Positions 18,083 through 27,210 of a DNA stretch of 64,000 nucleotides are shown one piece after another. This DNA is from Methanomassiliicoccus sp. GTDB taxonomy: Archaea > Thermoplasmatota > Thermoplasmata > Methanomassiliicoccales > Methanomassiliicoccaceae. Below the pieces are notes generated by a model, which was not told the origin of the DNA, did no database searches, and saw nothing but the letters and a program-made list of their open reading frames with translations. Position numbers and translations under genes: made by a program. The stretch lies in contig JADFDJ010000009.1 of the NCBI GenBank assembly GCA_018262895.1, forward strand, positions 60,590 to 124,589, given 5' to 3'. Positions within the stretch are counted from its first letter, which is position 1; every line of letters begins with the position of its first letter.

Positions 18083-20002
18083 TCATCCCATATCACCGCC
18101 TAGATTGCTCAGACAATACAGCTTTCCGCCATCCGTGCCGAAGTAGACTGCGTCTCCGGAGAGGGCCACGCCCTGCAGGATATAGGCGTCATCTCCCTGG
18201 GGATCGAACTCCCAGACGAGGTTGCCGTTAGAGTCCACGCAATAGACGCTGCCGTTAGTGCCACGTTCAACAGCGAAGTAGATGTAGACCTGGTCTCCGT
18301 CTACGAACAGAGCCGGAGAGGACTTAACACCGGAATCGACTTGATAAGACCAGAGGATGCTCCCGTCGACCTCGCTCAGACAGGTCATGTTTCCCGAGCG
18401 GGCACCATGCTCCCCATTGCCCACGTACACCCTGCCATCGTACACCACTGGGGTTGAGGTGCTGAAGCCGATGTGGGTGCTCCATCCCTCGTCTTGGAAC
18501 TGCCCGTCGGAGTAAGCGACCTTGAAGATGTAACCGGTCGACTGCCCCTTCTCTGTAGTAACGTAGATGTGGTCATCAGCATAGGTAACGGAGGCCCTGA
18601 TCATCCCCAGGCCGGGCTGGGCGAACGAGAGCTGACTGGAATTGGTGAGATCGATCTCGTCGGAAAGGAGGCCGGTGAGCCTGTCAACGCTGACAAGCCT
18701 GCCTTCGAACACTGGGAAGACAAGATGGTCGCCCACCACGACCGCCCCGCCCCATAAGAACCCGGAGGTGTTCTCCACGGCATAGTTCCAGAGCTGCTGA
18801 CCCTGGTCATCGTAACAATAGTAGTACTTGGTCGTTTTTAGTCCAGCGAGCCCCTCGCCGATGTACAGCTTGTGATCGTAATAGGTGATGGGGCATTCAA
18901 AGCTCCTAGAAGTACTGGACGTTGCCTTCACCTTCCACAGTCTCTCCCCCGTCGTGGCATCGAAAGAATAGATATATCCGTTGTAGGAAGCCACGAACAA
19001 TTTTCCGTCCCCGTAGGCAGGGATGGATGATTGGAAGTACGACGAACCGTCGATGCTTGCGCTCCAGATCGCAGTGCCAGTGGAACGGTTCACGGCATGC
19101 ACTTGTCCGGATGCATCGAAGATGTAGACCACGTCACCGACAATTAGGGGTGTTACGTCGATGTTGTTCGTTGTCCCTCCCGCATCATAGGTCCATGATA
19201 GATATGCCGAGGTAACAGGAGAATCGGTCTGATGAACGGCATAATGGGTCACGCTGTTCTGCCATTGCGACCAATCATCGTTCCTGGACACGCCGACCGT
19301 CACCAGGTTTGCCTTTATCTCGGAATCAGCACCCGCAGCATTATTCACGGTCAAGGTGACCGTGTAGGTACCCGGCTCAGAATACGTGTGCGTCGGGTTC
19401 TGCTCGGTGCTGTCTACAGTGCCATCAGAATCGAAGTCCCAGGCCCAGGAGGCTGGGGAACCTGTGGATAGGTCGGTGAATACGACGGTCAGGGGAGCAG
19501 TGCCGGAACCGACATCACATGAGAAGTCTGCAATCAGCATCAGATCATCGATATGCTCCTCTGCCCAGAAGGTGGCCCCACCGCTCACGTCACCGCGGGA
19601 AGCGTAGTCGTCAGGGACGTGCAGCATGAGCTGGGTATCGTCAGATTCGTTGGCAATTAGCGTTGCCGAATAGTCGCTGTACGCTGCGTTGTTAATAAGC
19701 AGACCTTGGACGAACAGCGGCTCAGTGCTGTCATCGCTCGCCGTTGCGGTCACATCGATCTCCTTGAGGCCGATGTTGGTGACCTTGAGGTCCTGCGGGT
19801 TCGAGGTGTCACCGGGATACAATAAGCCGAAGCTTAAGGCGGTAGCGTTTAGTTCGATGCCGATCTCCGGCTTTGGTTCTAGAATAGTTGATGTTAAATG
19901 AATGCTCTCGGACACGGTCGCGGTGCACGTAACTGGAACGAAAAATGTACCAAGTAATGTCAAGAGGAGAAGAGCGGTCATTATTTGTTGGTAGCATTTC
20001 AT
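18083..20002 (-). CDS. Secreted modular protein: N-cassette, PKD, PQQ-like beta-propeller (first gene of the array)
   Basis: 639 residues from the ATG at 20002. A GTG at 20026 is in frame, but the ATG is preceded at eight bases by GGAG and directly begins a signal peptide (MKCYQQIMTALLLLTLLGTF), so the ATG is chosen. N-cassette, one PKD domain (SWAWDFDSDG), then a propeller that is the most divergent of the array (no near-identical blocks seen). It ends in FGTDGGKLYCLSN with no anchor. It is the promoter-proximal member and has a palindrome-flanked TATA box 48 bases upstream. Confidence 0.87.
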   Translation of the reverse strand: MKCYQQIMTALLLLTLLGTFFVPVTCTATVSESIHLTSTILEPKPEIGIELNATALSFGLLYPGDTSNPQDLKVTNIGLKEIDVTATASDDSTEPLFVQGLLINNAAYSDYSATLIANESDDTQLMLHVPDDYASRGDVSGGATFWAEEHIDDLMLIADFSCDVGSGTAPLTVVFTDLSTGSPASWAWDFDSDGTVDSTEQNPTHTYSEPGTYTVTLTVNNAAGADSEIKANLVTVGVSRNDDWSQWQNSVTHYAVHQTDSPVTSAYLSWTYDAGGTTNNIDVTPLIVGDVVYIFDASGQVHAVNRSTGTAIWSASIDGSSYFQSSIPAYGDGKLFVASYNGYIYSFDATTGERLWKVKATSSTSRSFECPITYYDHKLYIGEGLAGLKTTKYYYCYDDQGQQLWNYAVENTSGFLWGGAVVVGDHLVFPVFEGRLVSVDRLTGLLSDEIDLTNSSQLSFAQPGLGMIRASVTYADDHIYVTTEKGQSTGYIFKVAYSDGQFQDEGWSTHIGFSTSTPVVYDGRVYVGNGEHGARSGNMTCLSEVDGSILWSYQVDSGVKSSPALFVDGDQVYIYFAVERGTNGSVYCVDSNGNLVWEFDPQGDDAYILQGVALSGDAVYFGTDGGKLYCLSNLGGDMG

Positions 20003-20047
20003 TTTTTTCTCTCCAGCTACAGTCACGGATCGTGCCCGGGTAGTGAA

Positions 20048-20092
20048 TTGGATTATACATCCAATATATCTTTTTTATTGGATGTATTGTCC
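20048..20092 (-). promoter_or_regulatory. Promoter of the surface-protein array with two GGAT-type palindromes flanking a TATA box
   Basis: TTGGATTATACATCCAA (20048-20064) is a palindrome with six-base arms; GGATGTATTGTCC (20080-20092) is a weaker copy. Their GGAT starts are 30 bases apart, exactly as at 4744-4786, and the spacer carries GATATATT (minus strand, 20063-20070). A start of transcription near 20040 would give a 38-base leader to the ATG at 20002. Confidence 0.55.
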
Positions 20093-20335
20093 TATAACTC
20101 GTAAAGCAAAACGAGATATAAAATAATTACTCTTGATAATGATAATTAGCGCCGATCTGAGTTATTCAAACTTATCTGGCATTAGATAAAGGTCAATCAC
20201 TATTTGTGCATAGCTGGGATGTCAGGGCGAGATATGGAGAGAAAAAGAGTTAAAGATGGAAAGACAAGGGGCGTTGTTCAACACGGTCTAGCATTCTCTT
20301 TTAAATGAAAATGGTCCTCGTATGGTGAGCTCACA
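20093..20335. other. AT-rich intergenic stretch
   Basis: Between the array promoter and the end of the mevalonate kinase gene. No open frame, RNA gene or strong hairpin recognised. Confidence 0.4.
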
Positions 20336-21277
20336 TCACTCCTCGACTTTTACGCCTTCAACGCCAGTTCCGACGATGAAGGGGATGCCGCCCCTACCCT
20401 TGATGGCCTCGGCCACCTTTTCCGGGGCATCGGTCAGGGCGATCATGCTACCGCCGCCTCCAGCGCCGGTCAGCTTAGCACCGTAGGAGTGGGGGAGCGC
20501 GGCATCGACAAGCTTCTGCAACGGCGGAGTGCACACACCCAAAATTGCTAGTAGGCCGTGGTTCCTGTTCATCAATCTTCCCAGGCCCTCGACGTCTCCC
20601 GATCTCATCCTCTGTAGACCTTCCAGAGTGATATCCCCGATCTCATCGATGATCTCCCTGGCGAAGCGGGTGTGATCCACGTACCGCTTCACCTTGGCGA
20701 CCAGCGGTCCCGTGGGCGCCTTGTTGCCGGTGAACCCCACAACCAGGGTCATGTCCGGAACCTCGCAGTCATGGATGTACCAGTTGCGCGTATCCTTTGA
20801 TATGTGCCACAGAAGATCTGACCCGCGCTCAGAAGAGATGAAGATGCCCTTTCCGTGGGCTGAAACGGACGTGTCGATGGGGCTGGCCCTGCCCTGCACC
20901 ACGGACTCGACCTCGAAGGCCTGTCGGGCGATGGTTTCCTCGTCGAACTCACCTTTCAGGCTAGCGATGGCACCCAGGGTGGCTACGGTCACTGCCGCCG
21001 ATGAGCCCAGGCCTGAGCCGGAAGGGAGCTGGGACTGGATCTCGATGTCCAGCGGCCCCCCGTCCCAGCTACAGTGGATGGCAGTGCTGATGTATGACCC
21101 GTGCTGGACCCCGATACGGTCTACGCTGCCGATATGGTCATCGATGATCTGGGCCCTGCATCTCGACCTCAATCCAATGGCCAGGGCAATGGCCGGCCTA
21201 CCGAAGACCACAGCGTGCTCCCCCAGAAGAATGACCTTTCCGGGTGCCGATGTCACCACCATGTCCGTCCTATTCAC
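20336..21277 (-). CDS. mvk: Mevalonate kinase
   Basis: Cytoplasmic ATP-dependent phosphorylation of mevalonate, the entry to isoprenoid lipid synthesis in archaea. 313 residues, normal for archaeal enzymes. All three GHMP-kinase motifs are present: SAPGKVILLGEHAVVFG near the start, the ATP-loop LPSGSGLGSSAA near residue 85, and KLTGAGGGGSMIAL near residue 275. The predicted start is a GTG at 21277; an ATG five codons later (21262) is a possible alternative. It is alone on its strand here, not in a visible mevalonate operon. Confidence 0.95.
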   Translation of the reverse strand: MNRTDMVVTSAPGKVILLGEHAVVFGRPAIALAIGLRSRCRAQIIDDHIGSVDRIGVQHGSYISTAIHCSWDGGPLDIEIQSQLPSGSGLGSSAAVTVATLGAIASLKGEFDEETIARQAFEVESVVQGRASPIDTSVSAHGKGIFISSERGSDLLWHISKDTRNWYIHDCEVPDMTLVVGFTGNKAPTGPLVAKVKRYVDHTRFAREIIDEIGDITLEGLQRMRSGDVEGLGRLMNRNHGLLAILGVCTPPLQKLVDAALPHSYGAKLTGAGGGGSMIALTDAPEKVAEAIKGRGGIPFIVGTGVEGVKVEE

Positions 21278-21394
21278 TTCCGGGATTAAACCATTTCCTA
21301 TTGTCCAGTAAACTCGGGACCAGGCATGGGCATCTGCGAATATGGATATCTTAATATATCTCTCGTTCTAATAAAATTCCTTAAGAGAAAGGAG

Positions 21395-21601
21395 ATGATG
21401 ATATTGACGGACAGGTGCGCGGTCATGACCACGATGAACGGTGAGATGGTAGAGTGGAAGGTCTTCGATTCCCCGGCCCAAGCCATGCCCTATTATGTTT
21501 CTGGTATGTCCAAGCTTCAGCGGTCCCTGAAGACCATGGAGAGCGATGGGGAATGGGAGATCATGCTGTGCCAGATCACCCAATACGCCCTCTCCAGATG
21601 A
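21395..21601 (+). CDS. Small hypothetical protein
   Basis: 68 residues from the ATG at 21395; an ATG at 21398 and a TTG at 21404 are also possible, and GGAG at 21391 lies best placed for the TTG. A TATA-like AATATATC near 21351-21360 supports transcription. The frame extends upstream to 21326, but that part spans the TATA element and is unlikely to be translated. The sequence looks globular (FDSPAQAMPYYVSG, DGEWEIMLCQITQYAL) but matches no family I know. Divergent from the mevalonate kinase gene. Confidence 0.5.
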   Translation: MMILTDRCAVMTTMNGEMVEWKVFDSPAQAMPYYVSGMSKLQRSLKTMESDGEWEIMLCQITQYALSR

Positions 21602-21735
21602 TCGGTTGTTCAAAGAGACCATTATTCTGTAGGTCGGAACGACGCCCCATCCTGCCTAAGGAGAGGCGCCCAATGGCCACCTAGTTGCGGGGCTGACCGA
21701 TGCGCGGTCTCTGCCACGTCATATGTGGTGCGAGG

Positions 21736-22056
21736 TCACCGCCCACAGCCAAGCAGGATTCGCATCTGGGCTGCGTCCATACGCACGTCCTGGTACTCCA
21801 CGACCACCTTCTCCACGTTGCGCCCGGTGGACCTCTCGAAGAGCCAGTCCACTACCGTGCAGGCACCGCGATCGGACAATAGCTCGACGTCGAAGTGAAG
21901 GATTATGGGGAAGTGCTTGACCCGGCCCGTGAACATCCTGCGAAAGGTCAAGTGAGCGTCCTCGCCGAGGACCAGGTCACAGCCTTCGGGAACGGTCCCC
22001 TTACCCATCAGGACGCATATCAGCTCGGGATCGAAGGTATGGACCTCCAGCTTCAT
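21736..22056 (-). CDS. Hypothetical protein of 106 residues
   Basis: A compact, soluble-looking chain with no signal peptide or membrane helix. Visible features are alternating beta-like segments (MKLEVHTFDPELICVLMG; FPIILHFDVELL) and a helix near the end (DAAQMRILLGCGR). Codon use is like the neighbours. Not recognised. It follows the MFS gene by 26 bases on the same strand and may be co-transcribed with it. Confidence 0.6.
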   Translation of the reverse strand: MKLEVHTFDPELICVLMGKGTVPEGCDLVLGEDAHLTFRRMFTGRVKHFPIILHFDVELLSDRGACTVVDWLFERSTGRNVEKVVVEYQDVRMDAAQMRILLGCGR

Positions 22057-22082
22057 GGCCGATTTTTAAATGCAGAGGAAGA

Positions 22083-23255
22083 TTATAAACGTTGAGCGGA
22101 GGCCTTTCGCTTCTCGGCGACAGGGTCCCTTATGCCCAATAGCGGCAGGCCGATCAGCACCAGCACTGTCGTTGCCACCAGAAAGGGGGTTGTTCCAACA
22201 GGCGCTCCCGCCTCCCCCGCTATAGAGGCCAGCGCGATCGGCGCGATGACGAATCCAATGTCGCCCATAGTGCGGAAAAGCCCCATGGCGCCCCCCAGGT
22301 CGCCGGGGGCACAGACGTCGGTTATCCATGCCGCGATCGGCCCTGACAAGCCTATGGTCAGGCCGATGGCCATGAGGAGCAGGGTTAGCCCCAGGACATC
22401 GGTGACCACAGGAATGAAGAGGGTGAGGATGCCCAGCAGTACGATGGACCCAAAGAGGAAGGGTTTCCGCCCGTAGATGTCCGTCAGCCGTCCGGCCAGG
22501 ACCATGGTCCCCAGGTTGCACACGGCGCTCAGGGTCAGGATTATCCCCAGCGTCCCTTCGCCCATGTCCAGGTTGTACTTCGCGAAGAGGGGCACCATCG
22601 TATTGAGGATGCCCTGGCGGGTCAAGAAGATACCAATGGTGGCCAGGTTGATGGCAAGGAGATCGAACCGTTTGAACAGGTGTCCCAGCTGGCGGAGGGA
22701 GATCGCCCTGACCTCCTCCGGGCCGGGGCGCACGTCTTTGATCCAGTAGATGACCATGAGCGTGGAGACGGCGGCGCACAGGCCGTATGCCAGGAAGGGA
22801 GCTCCCAGTCCGAAGTGGTCCGCGACGAACCCTCCGACGGCGGGCCCGAAGGACGTGCCGACGAGGAACATGCTGATGTAAAGCGAGAGGTGTACACCAC
22901 GGGAACCCTCAGGGGCCAGCCTGCTGACCGCGGTTATGGAGGTGGTGGTGTAAAGCGCGGAGCCAACGCCCTCCAGGATGCGGGCCACGAGGAGCATTTC
23001 GTAGTTGACGGCGAGACCGGCAGCGAAGGAGGAGATAGTAATAATTGACAAGCCCAGCAGCATGAAGCGCTTCATTCCGACCAGGGAGGCGAACATCCCC
23101 GCGGGGATGTCCAGAAGGACCCGGGCCACGGCGAAGGCGGAGATCAGGAGGCCCACAAGGCCTAAGGATATCCCGAAGCTCAGGGCGTAGGCGGGGAGCA
23201 CCGGCGAGATGATGGAAACCCCCATCATCACGAAGAACGCCACTACCGACAACAC
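22083..23255 (-). CDS. Major facilitator superfamily transporter
   Basis: 390 residues with about twelve hydrophobic segments in two halves joined by a charged loop (IKDVRPGPEEVRAISLRQLG, about 170-190). The second half has the loop motif GRLTDIYGRKPFL, typical of MFS drug or sugar exporters. The GTG at 23255 is the annotated start, but the frame continues upstream to a TGA at 23294 with a coding-looking stretch (RPEYRPTLVLSVVAFF) after a CTG at 23282 that has a GAGGTG site at the right distance, so translation may start at 23282. Substrate cannot be told from sequence. Confidence 0.88.
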   Translation of the reverse strand: MLSVVAFFVMMGVSIISPVLPAYALSFGISLGLVGLLISAFAVARVLLDIPAGMFASLVGMKRFMLLGLSIITISSFAAGLAVNYEMLLVARILEGVGSALYTTTSITAVSRLAPEGSRGVHLSLYISMFLVGTSFGPAVGGFVADHFGLGAPFLAYGLCAAVSTLMVIYWIKDVRPGPEEVRAISLRQLGHLFKRFDLLAINLATIGIFLTRQGILNTMVPLFAKYNLDMGEGTLGIILTLSAVCNLGTMVLAGRLTDIYGRKPFLFGSIVLLGILTLFIPVVTDVLGLTLLLMAIGLTIGLSGPIAAWITDVCAPGDLGGAMGLFRTMGDIGFVIAPIALASIAGEAGAPVGTTPFLVATTVLVLIGLPLLGIRDPVAEKRKASAQRL

Positions 23256-23301
23256 TAAGGTCGGACGGTACTCAGGCCGCAGGGGCCCACCTCAGCAAGG
23301 A

Positions 23302-23895
23302 TCACAGGCTGTACTTCTCAGCCATCTCTTCCAAGGCATCGTTGGGGGTCTTACCGTCCAGATCGTCCCGGGGCTTGTTCCACCACTCCTCTTCGAACTG
23401 AGCGAGCGCGGAAGTTAGGTTCTCCTCGTTGCTGAAGTTGTCACCCTCGCTCTTCTTGAAGTCCTCCCGGAAGGTCCTCAGGAGGTCCACATCGTACTTC
23501 TGGTTCACCATGGTAACGGTGATGTAGTCGTCAAGGTTGCGGGCGTAGGCCAGCGCCATCTCTTCAGGGACGACGTCCATGGTCATGTCCAGCAGGGCGT
23601 TGGTCAGGGTCAGGAACAATACCTCTTCCCTGGATTCCTGGGGAACGGACTTGTCGGAGATTACCTCTACGAGGCTGGGGAACCAGGCATCCCTGAGAGC
23701 ATAGCTGCGGTTCTGGTTCTTGCCGAAGATCACCCTCTCGGCCAACGTGTCCAGGTCCTCGACCAGCTCCTCGCACGAGGGGAGGTCATTGGGCTTCACC
23801 GGCTTCTTGCTCCGGATAGGCTTTCCTCTTACCGCCTTGTCCATCTTTGAGTTACCTTTCTTCACTGGCCTTACGGTCTTCTTATCGCTCTTCAA
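23302..23895 (-). CDS. Hypothetical protein with a basic N-terminal tail
   Basis: 197 residues. The first ~36 are lysine-rich and probably disordered; the rest is acidic and helical. It ends with WWNKPRDDLDGKTPNDALEE, a motif that resembles C-terminal tails in DUF2384 or SEC-C-like proteins, though no firm assignment is possible. The start is a TTG at 23895, well supported by GGGGAG seven bases upstream. It ends 7 bases before the extended frame of the MFS gene, so the two are probably one transcript. Confidence 0.7.
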   Translation of the reverse strand: MKSDKKTVRPVKKGNSKMDKAVRGKPIRSKKPVKPNDLPSCEELVEDLDTLAERVIFGKNQNRSYALRDAWFPSLVEVISDKSVPQESREEVLFLTLTNALLDMTMDVVPEEMALAYARNLDDYITVTMVNQKYDVDLLRTFREDFKKSEGDNFSNEENLTSALAQFEEEWWNKPRDDLDGKTPNDALEEMAEKYSL

Positions 23896-24039
23896 TTTCG
23901 ATCTCCCCGTTCAGGTGCTATTCCCTCCGCATCACCTTACCTTCGCGAGAAGGTGTCCAGCGAGCTAGAGGCGGGTGTTGGTCGTTCGAATAAAGGACAT
24001 GCCGGTATAAAGACCCTCTTTATCACCCATAGTAAAGGG

Positions 24040-25164
24040 TCAAAGCCCTTCGACCACCTTTTTCACGATCTCCAGGCCCTTGACGATGCTCTCCTCCGAG
24101 GCTGCATAGGAGAAGCGCAGGTGTCTCTCCCCACGCTCCCCGAAGGCAGAGCCCGGTGCGCTGATGACACCGTTGGCGACCAGCTTGTGAGATAGCTTTC
24201 TGGAATCGATGTCCTGCCCGTAGGAGGGGAAGGTGTAGAAGGCCCCCTCAGGCCTGTGACATCTGAACCCCTCGATGTCGTTGAGCCGGTCCACCATGGT
24301 CTCCCTCCTCCGCTTGAACAGGGGATTGAGCTCCTTGGTGAACTTCTCCTGGACATCGAACACCTTGGCGAGGGCATACTGCGGCGTGGTGGGCGGACAG
24401 GCCACCAGCTGGTACTGCATCTTCGCGATGTGGTTGACAAGGTCCAGCGGTGCGGTCAGGTAGCCAAGTCTCCAGCCTGGGACCGCGAAGGACTTGGAGA
24501 AGGAGTTGAGCACGACCGATCTCTCTATGATCTCGTTGAAGGAGTGGTGCTTCCCTTCGTAGATGAAATCCTCGTACACCTCATCGGAGATCACCCACAG
24601 GTCGTTGTCGGTGGCCAGGTCCACCAGCGCTTGGAAGTTCTCCCGCGTCAGCACCGAACCTGTGGGGTTGGACGGGGAGTTCACCACCAGGCCCTTGGTC
24701 CTGGGGGTTATCAGGGCCTTCATGGCCTCAATGTCCGGTTGGAAGCCGTCCTCATCGAGGAGCGGATATGGGACAGGCTTTGCCTCCACGAGCATGCTAT
24801 CCGGCTCGTATAGCACGAACCCAGGTTCCGGGATCAGGATCTCATCGCCGGGGTCGAAGAGGGTCTGGAATGTCGCCATCGTACCCTGGGTACCGGAAGC
24901 GGTGATGATGACGTTCTCCCGTTCGATATCCTTTCTATACTTCTGGACCTTCCCTGCTATTAGCTCCCGCAGCTCATCGATGCCTTTTGTGGGCCCATAG
25001 CGGTGGCAGTCCTGGTCCAGGGCCTCCTTGTAAGCCTCCCGGGCCTCCACCGGGGGGACACAGTCCAGCTCACCCAGCCCCAGGTTTATGGCTTCCCTGC
25101 TGGCCATCTCAAATATTTCCCTAACGCCCGAGGGCTTGATCGACGTAACGCGCTTGGAGACCAT
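24040..25164 (-). CDS. PLP-dependent aminotransferase, class I/II (aspartate-aminotransferase fold)
   Basis: 374 residues, full length for the family. Cofactor residues are visible: N166 in NSPSNPTG, D194 and Y197 in ISDEVYEDF, and the Schiff-base lysine K224 in SFSKSFAVPGWRLGY. Cytoplasmic amino-group transfer between an amino acid and a 2-oxo acid; the exact substrate cannot be told. A TATA-like CATATACC about 26 bases before the ATG suggests a leaderless mRNA, and a small inverted repeat (AGGCG..CGCCT) sits at 25166-25181. Confidence 0.93.
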   Translation of the reverse strand: MVSKRVTSIKPSGVREIFEMASREAINLGLGELDCVPPVEAREAYKEALDQDCHRYGPTKGIDELRELIAGKVQKYRKDIERENVIITASGTQGTMATFQTLFDPGDEILIPEPGFVLYEPDSMLVEAKPVPYPLLDEDGFQPDIEAMKALITPRTKGLVVNSPSNPTGSVLTRENFQALVDLATDNDLWVISDEVYEDFIYEGKHHSFNEIIERSVVLNSFSKSFAVPGWRLGYLTAPLDLVNHIAKMQYQLVACPPTTPQYALAKVFDVQEKFTKELNPLFKRRRETMVDRLNDIEGFRCHRPEGAFYTFPSYGQDIDSRKLSHKLVANGVISAPGSAFGERGERHLRFSYAASEESIVKGLEIVKKVVEGL

Positions 25165-25407
25165 GAGGCGTGAGAACGCCTAACAGGGTATATGCCTTTT
25201 GCTGACCTAGGCATTCACCATTTGCTCATGAGAAGAGATTGACCCTTCCCCTTCCACCCGTGCAGTATTACCTTCACATGAAAAATGTGGATGTCTGGAT
25301 ATATATAATCAGAGAGCGATACGGGAATGATTTGGGGGGCGGCCTACTGCGGCCTACCATAACCTCGAGTCCTTTTCCTATACTATCCGAATCCGGGGAG
25401 AGATAAG

Positions 25408-27168
25408 ATGGGGATGCACGAACATAGATTACGTTATTTGACAGCTGTGACCTTGTGGATGCTGGTGCTGGCGGTGATAACTTCCGCCATGCCCTGGGGG
25501 ACAGGGGGTGCGGTGACCCTCACCTCCGAACAGGAGAGTACCCTCGCTGAGAAGTACGCTCCGACACTTCAGTTCCATGGCGGGGAGGAGGTCTTCCCGG
25601 TCAATGTAACATATTACATAGACAACTGCAACCTGAACGAGAGCGTGGCCGATACCGCCGTCCTTCTGACAGCGGATCCTACACCGGCAGGCCTTTCCAG
25701 CTACTCGAACACTGCCCGCAATTTCTACCTTGACAACAAGCTGGGTAGCATAGAGGACCGGGGCATCATCGACGCTTACAAGTCCAACGAGGGCTCGCTC
25801 GGATACACGGTGTACTCCCACGTCACTTCCGATGGGACCAGGGTCGCCATACAGTACTGGTTCTTCTACGTGTTCAATTTCGGCACCTACAATAACCACG
25901 AGGGGGACTGGGAGATGATCGAGGTCATCCTCGACGGTAACCTCGAGCCGCTGATCGTCGGATACAGCCAGCATGAGGAAGGACAGCAGGCCGCGTGGTC
26001 CCAGGTGGAGAGGTCAGGAGACGGCCCCGTGGTCTACGTGGCCAAGGGCAGCCATGCTAACTACTTCCGCTCCTTCCAGGGCAAGATGGGACCTGCCCAG
26101 GACGAGGTGGCGGGGAACGGCAAGGTCCTTGGGCCTGATGACTATGACCTCGTGGTCCTGGGGGAGACCGGAGCGGGCAATCATCCTTCGGACCAGGGCT
26201 GGATCGATTACTCTGGCCGTTGGGGCGACTGGGGCAACCAGACCTCTGATTTCATGGGGCAGAGAGGTCCTCTGGGGCCTGCTTACCGCATGGGTGGCAC
26301 GATGTGGTCAGGCCTGGGCTGGGTCGATTCTAGGGCAGTGCTCGATGAGGGGCTTCTCACCCTGGAGCTGTTGCTCTCATACCTCTGGCTTATCCTGCTG
26401 GCCTTGCTCATCATCCCCCTGCTCTTCATGGTCCGTCGGATCAGCATGAAACGAAAAAATGGGGAGCCCATCAGGCCGATCATCAGCCTGTTGGACCTCA
26501 GCGGGGGAAGCGGGCAGAAGATCGGTAACATACTGGCCATAGTGGGGGTGGTCCTCGGTCTGATAGGTGCCTTCCTGCCATTCTATGAAGTGTCCGCCAA
26601 TGTGCAGACCGGCCAGTTCGCAACCGACGGCTACCAGCGGGTGCTATACGTGGACGGCATATCGGGGATTAGCATAAACACCCTGGTGCAGGGAGGGGTC
26701 CAGCAGATAGCGGCCTTGCCATTCCCCATCTGGGCCCTGATAGTGGTGGGTCTCCTGGCCTTCATCATGTCCCTCGTGGCACAACGGCCTCGACGGGCCG
26801 GCCTGAAATATCTAAGCAGGGGCGTCGGCCTGCTGCTCCCCCTGGTGATAACCGTGATAATTGTCGGCTCGATAGTAGGTCTGCTCGGCAGCTTCAACGT
26901 GCCCATCGAGGATGCCTCCCTGGAGGAGATCCTCTCTACTGTGGCCAGTAATCCTCTGGGTGGTGATCAGGTCGTGGTCACACCAGGATATGGTACGGTG
27001 GGGCTTATCTGGGGGATCGGTATCGGAGCCTACGTTCTGACCATCGCAGGACTTCTGCTGATCGTCGGCGGGATCCTGCTGCTGATGTCGCGCAAGGGGG
27101 AAGCGGCACCGGTAACGGCTGCACCCCGGGAGAGCAAGCCTGAGCAGGTCGGGGGATCGGACCTCTAA
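25408..27168 (+). CDS. Vps62-like domain protein fused to a polytopic membrane region
   Basis: 586 residues. A signal-type helix (about 12-33) precedes an extracellular domain (about 40-290) with YWFFYVFNFGTYNNHEGDWE and VVYVAKGSHANYF, the pattern of Vps62/DUF946-related proteins. It is followed by about five membrane helices (near 318, 372, 432, 465 and 525) and a short cytoplasmic tail. The fusion of this domain to a multi-helix membrane unit is unusual. A TATA box GATATATATAATC at about 25294 and a GGGGAGAG ribosome site support the ATG. Function unknown; the domain may process or bind extracellular material. Confidence 0.8.
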   Translation: MGMHEHRLRYLTAVTLWMLVLAVITSAMPWGTGGAVTLTSEQESTLAEKYAPTLQFHGGEEVFPVNVTYYIDNCNLNESVADTAVLLTADPTPAGLSSYSNTARNFYLDNKLGSIEDRGIIDAYKSNEGSLGYTVYSHVTSDGTRVAIQYWFFYVFNFGTYNNHEGDWEMIEVILDGNLEPLIVGYSQHEEGQQAAWSQVERSGDGPVVYVAKGSHANYFRSFQGKMGPAQDEVAGNGKVLGPDDYDLVVLGETGAGNHPSDQGWIDYSGRWGDWGNQTSDFMGQRGPLGPAYRMGGTMWSGLGWVDSRAVLDEGLLTLELLLSYLWLILLALLIIPLLFMVRRISMKRKNGEPIRPIISLLDLSGGSGQKIGNILAIVGVVLGLIGAFLPFYEVSANVQTGQFATDGYQRVLYVDGISGISINTLVQGGVQQIAALPFPIWALIVVGLLAFIMSLVAQRPRRAGLKYLSRGVGLLLPLVITVIIVGSIVGLLGSFNVPIEDASLEEILSTVASNPLGGDQVVVTPGYGTVGLIWGIGIGAYVLTIAGLLLIVGGILLLMSRKGEAAPVTAAPRESKPEQVGGSDL

Positions 27169-27184
27169 ACCTCTATGATAAAAT

Positions 27185-27210
27185 GAGGCCTCTCGGCCTC
27201 TCCCTTATCA
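27185..27210 (+). terminator. Possible weak terminator
   Basis: GAGGCC, loop TCTC, GGCCTC starting 16 bases past the stop of the Vps62-like gene, followed by a pyrimidine-rich TCCCTTATCATT. The T-run is poor. Confidence 0.3.

Noticed and set aside
5202..20002. PQQ-dependent dehydrogenases
   Set aside because: The blades resemble PQQ-repeat sequences, but no PQQ-binding cysteine pair or catalytic calcium-site pattern was recognised and the proteins are modular; propeller-type binding domains are a safer reading.
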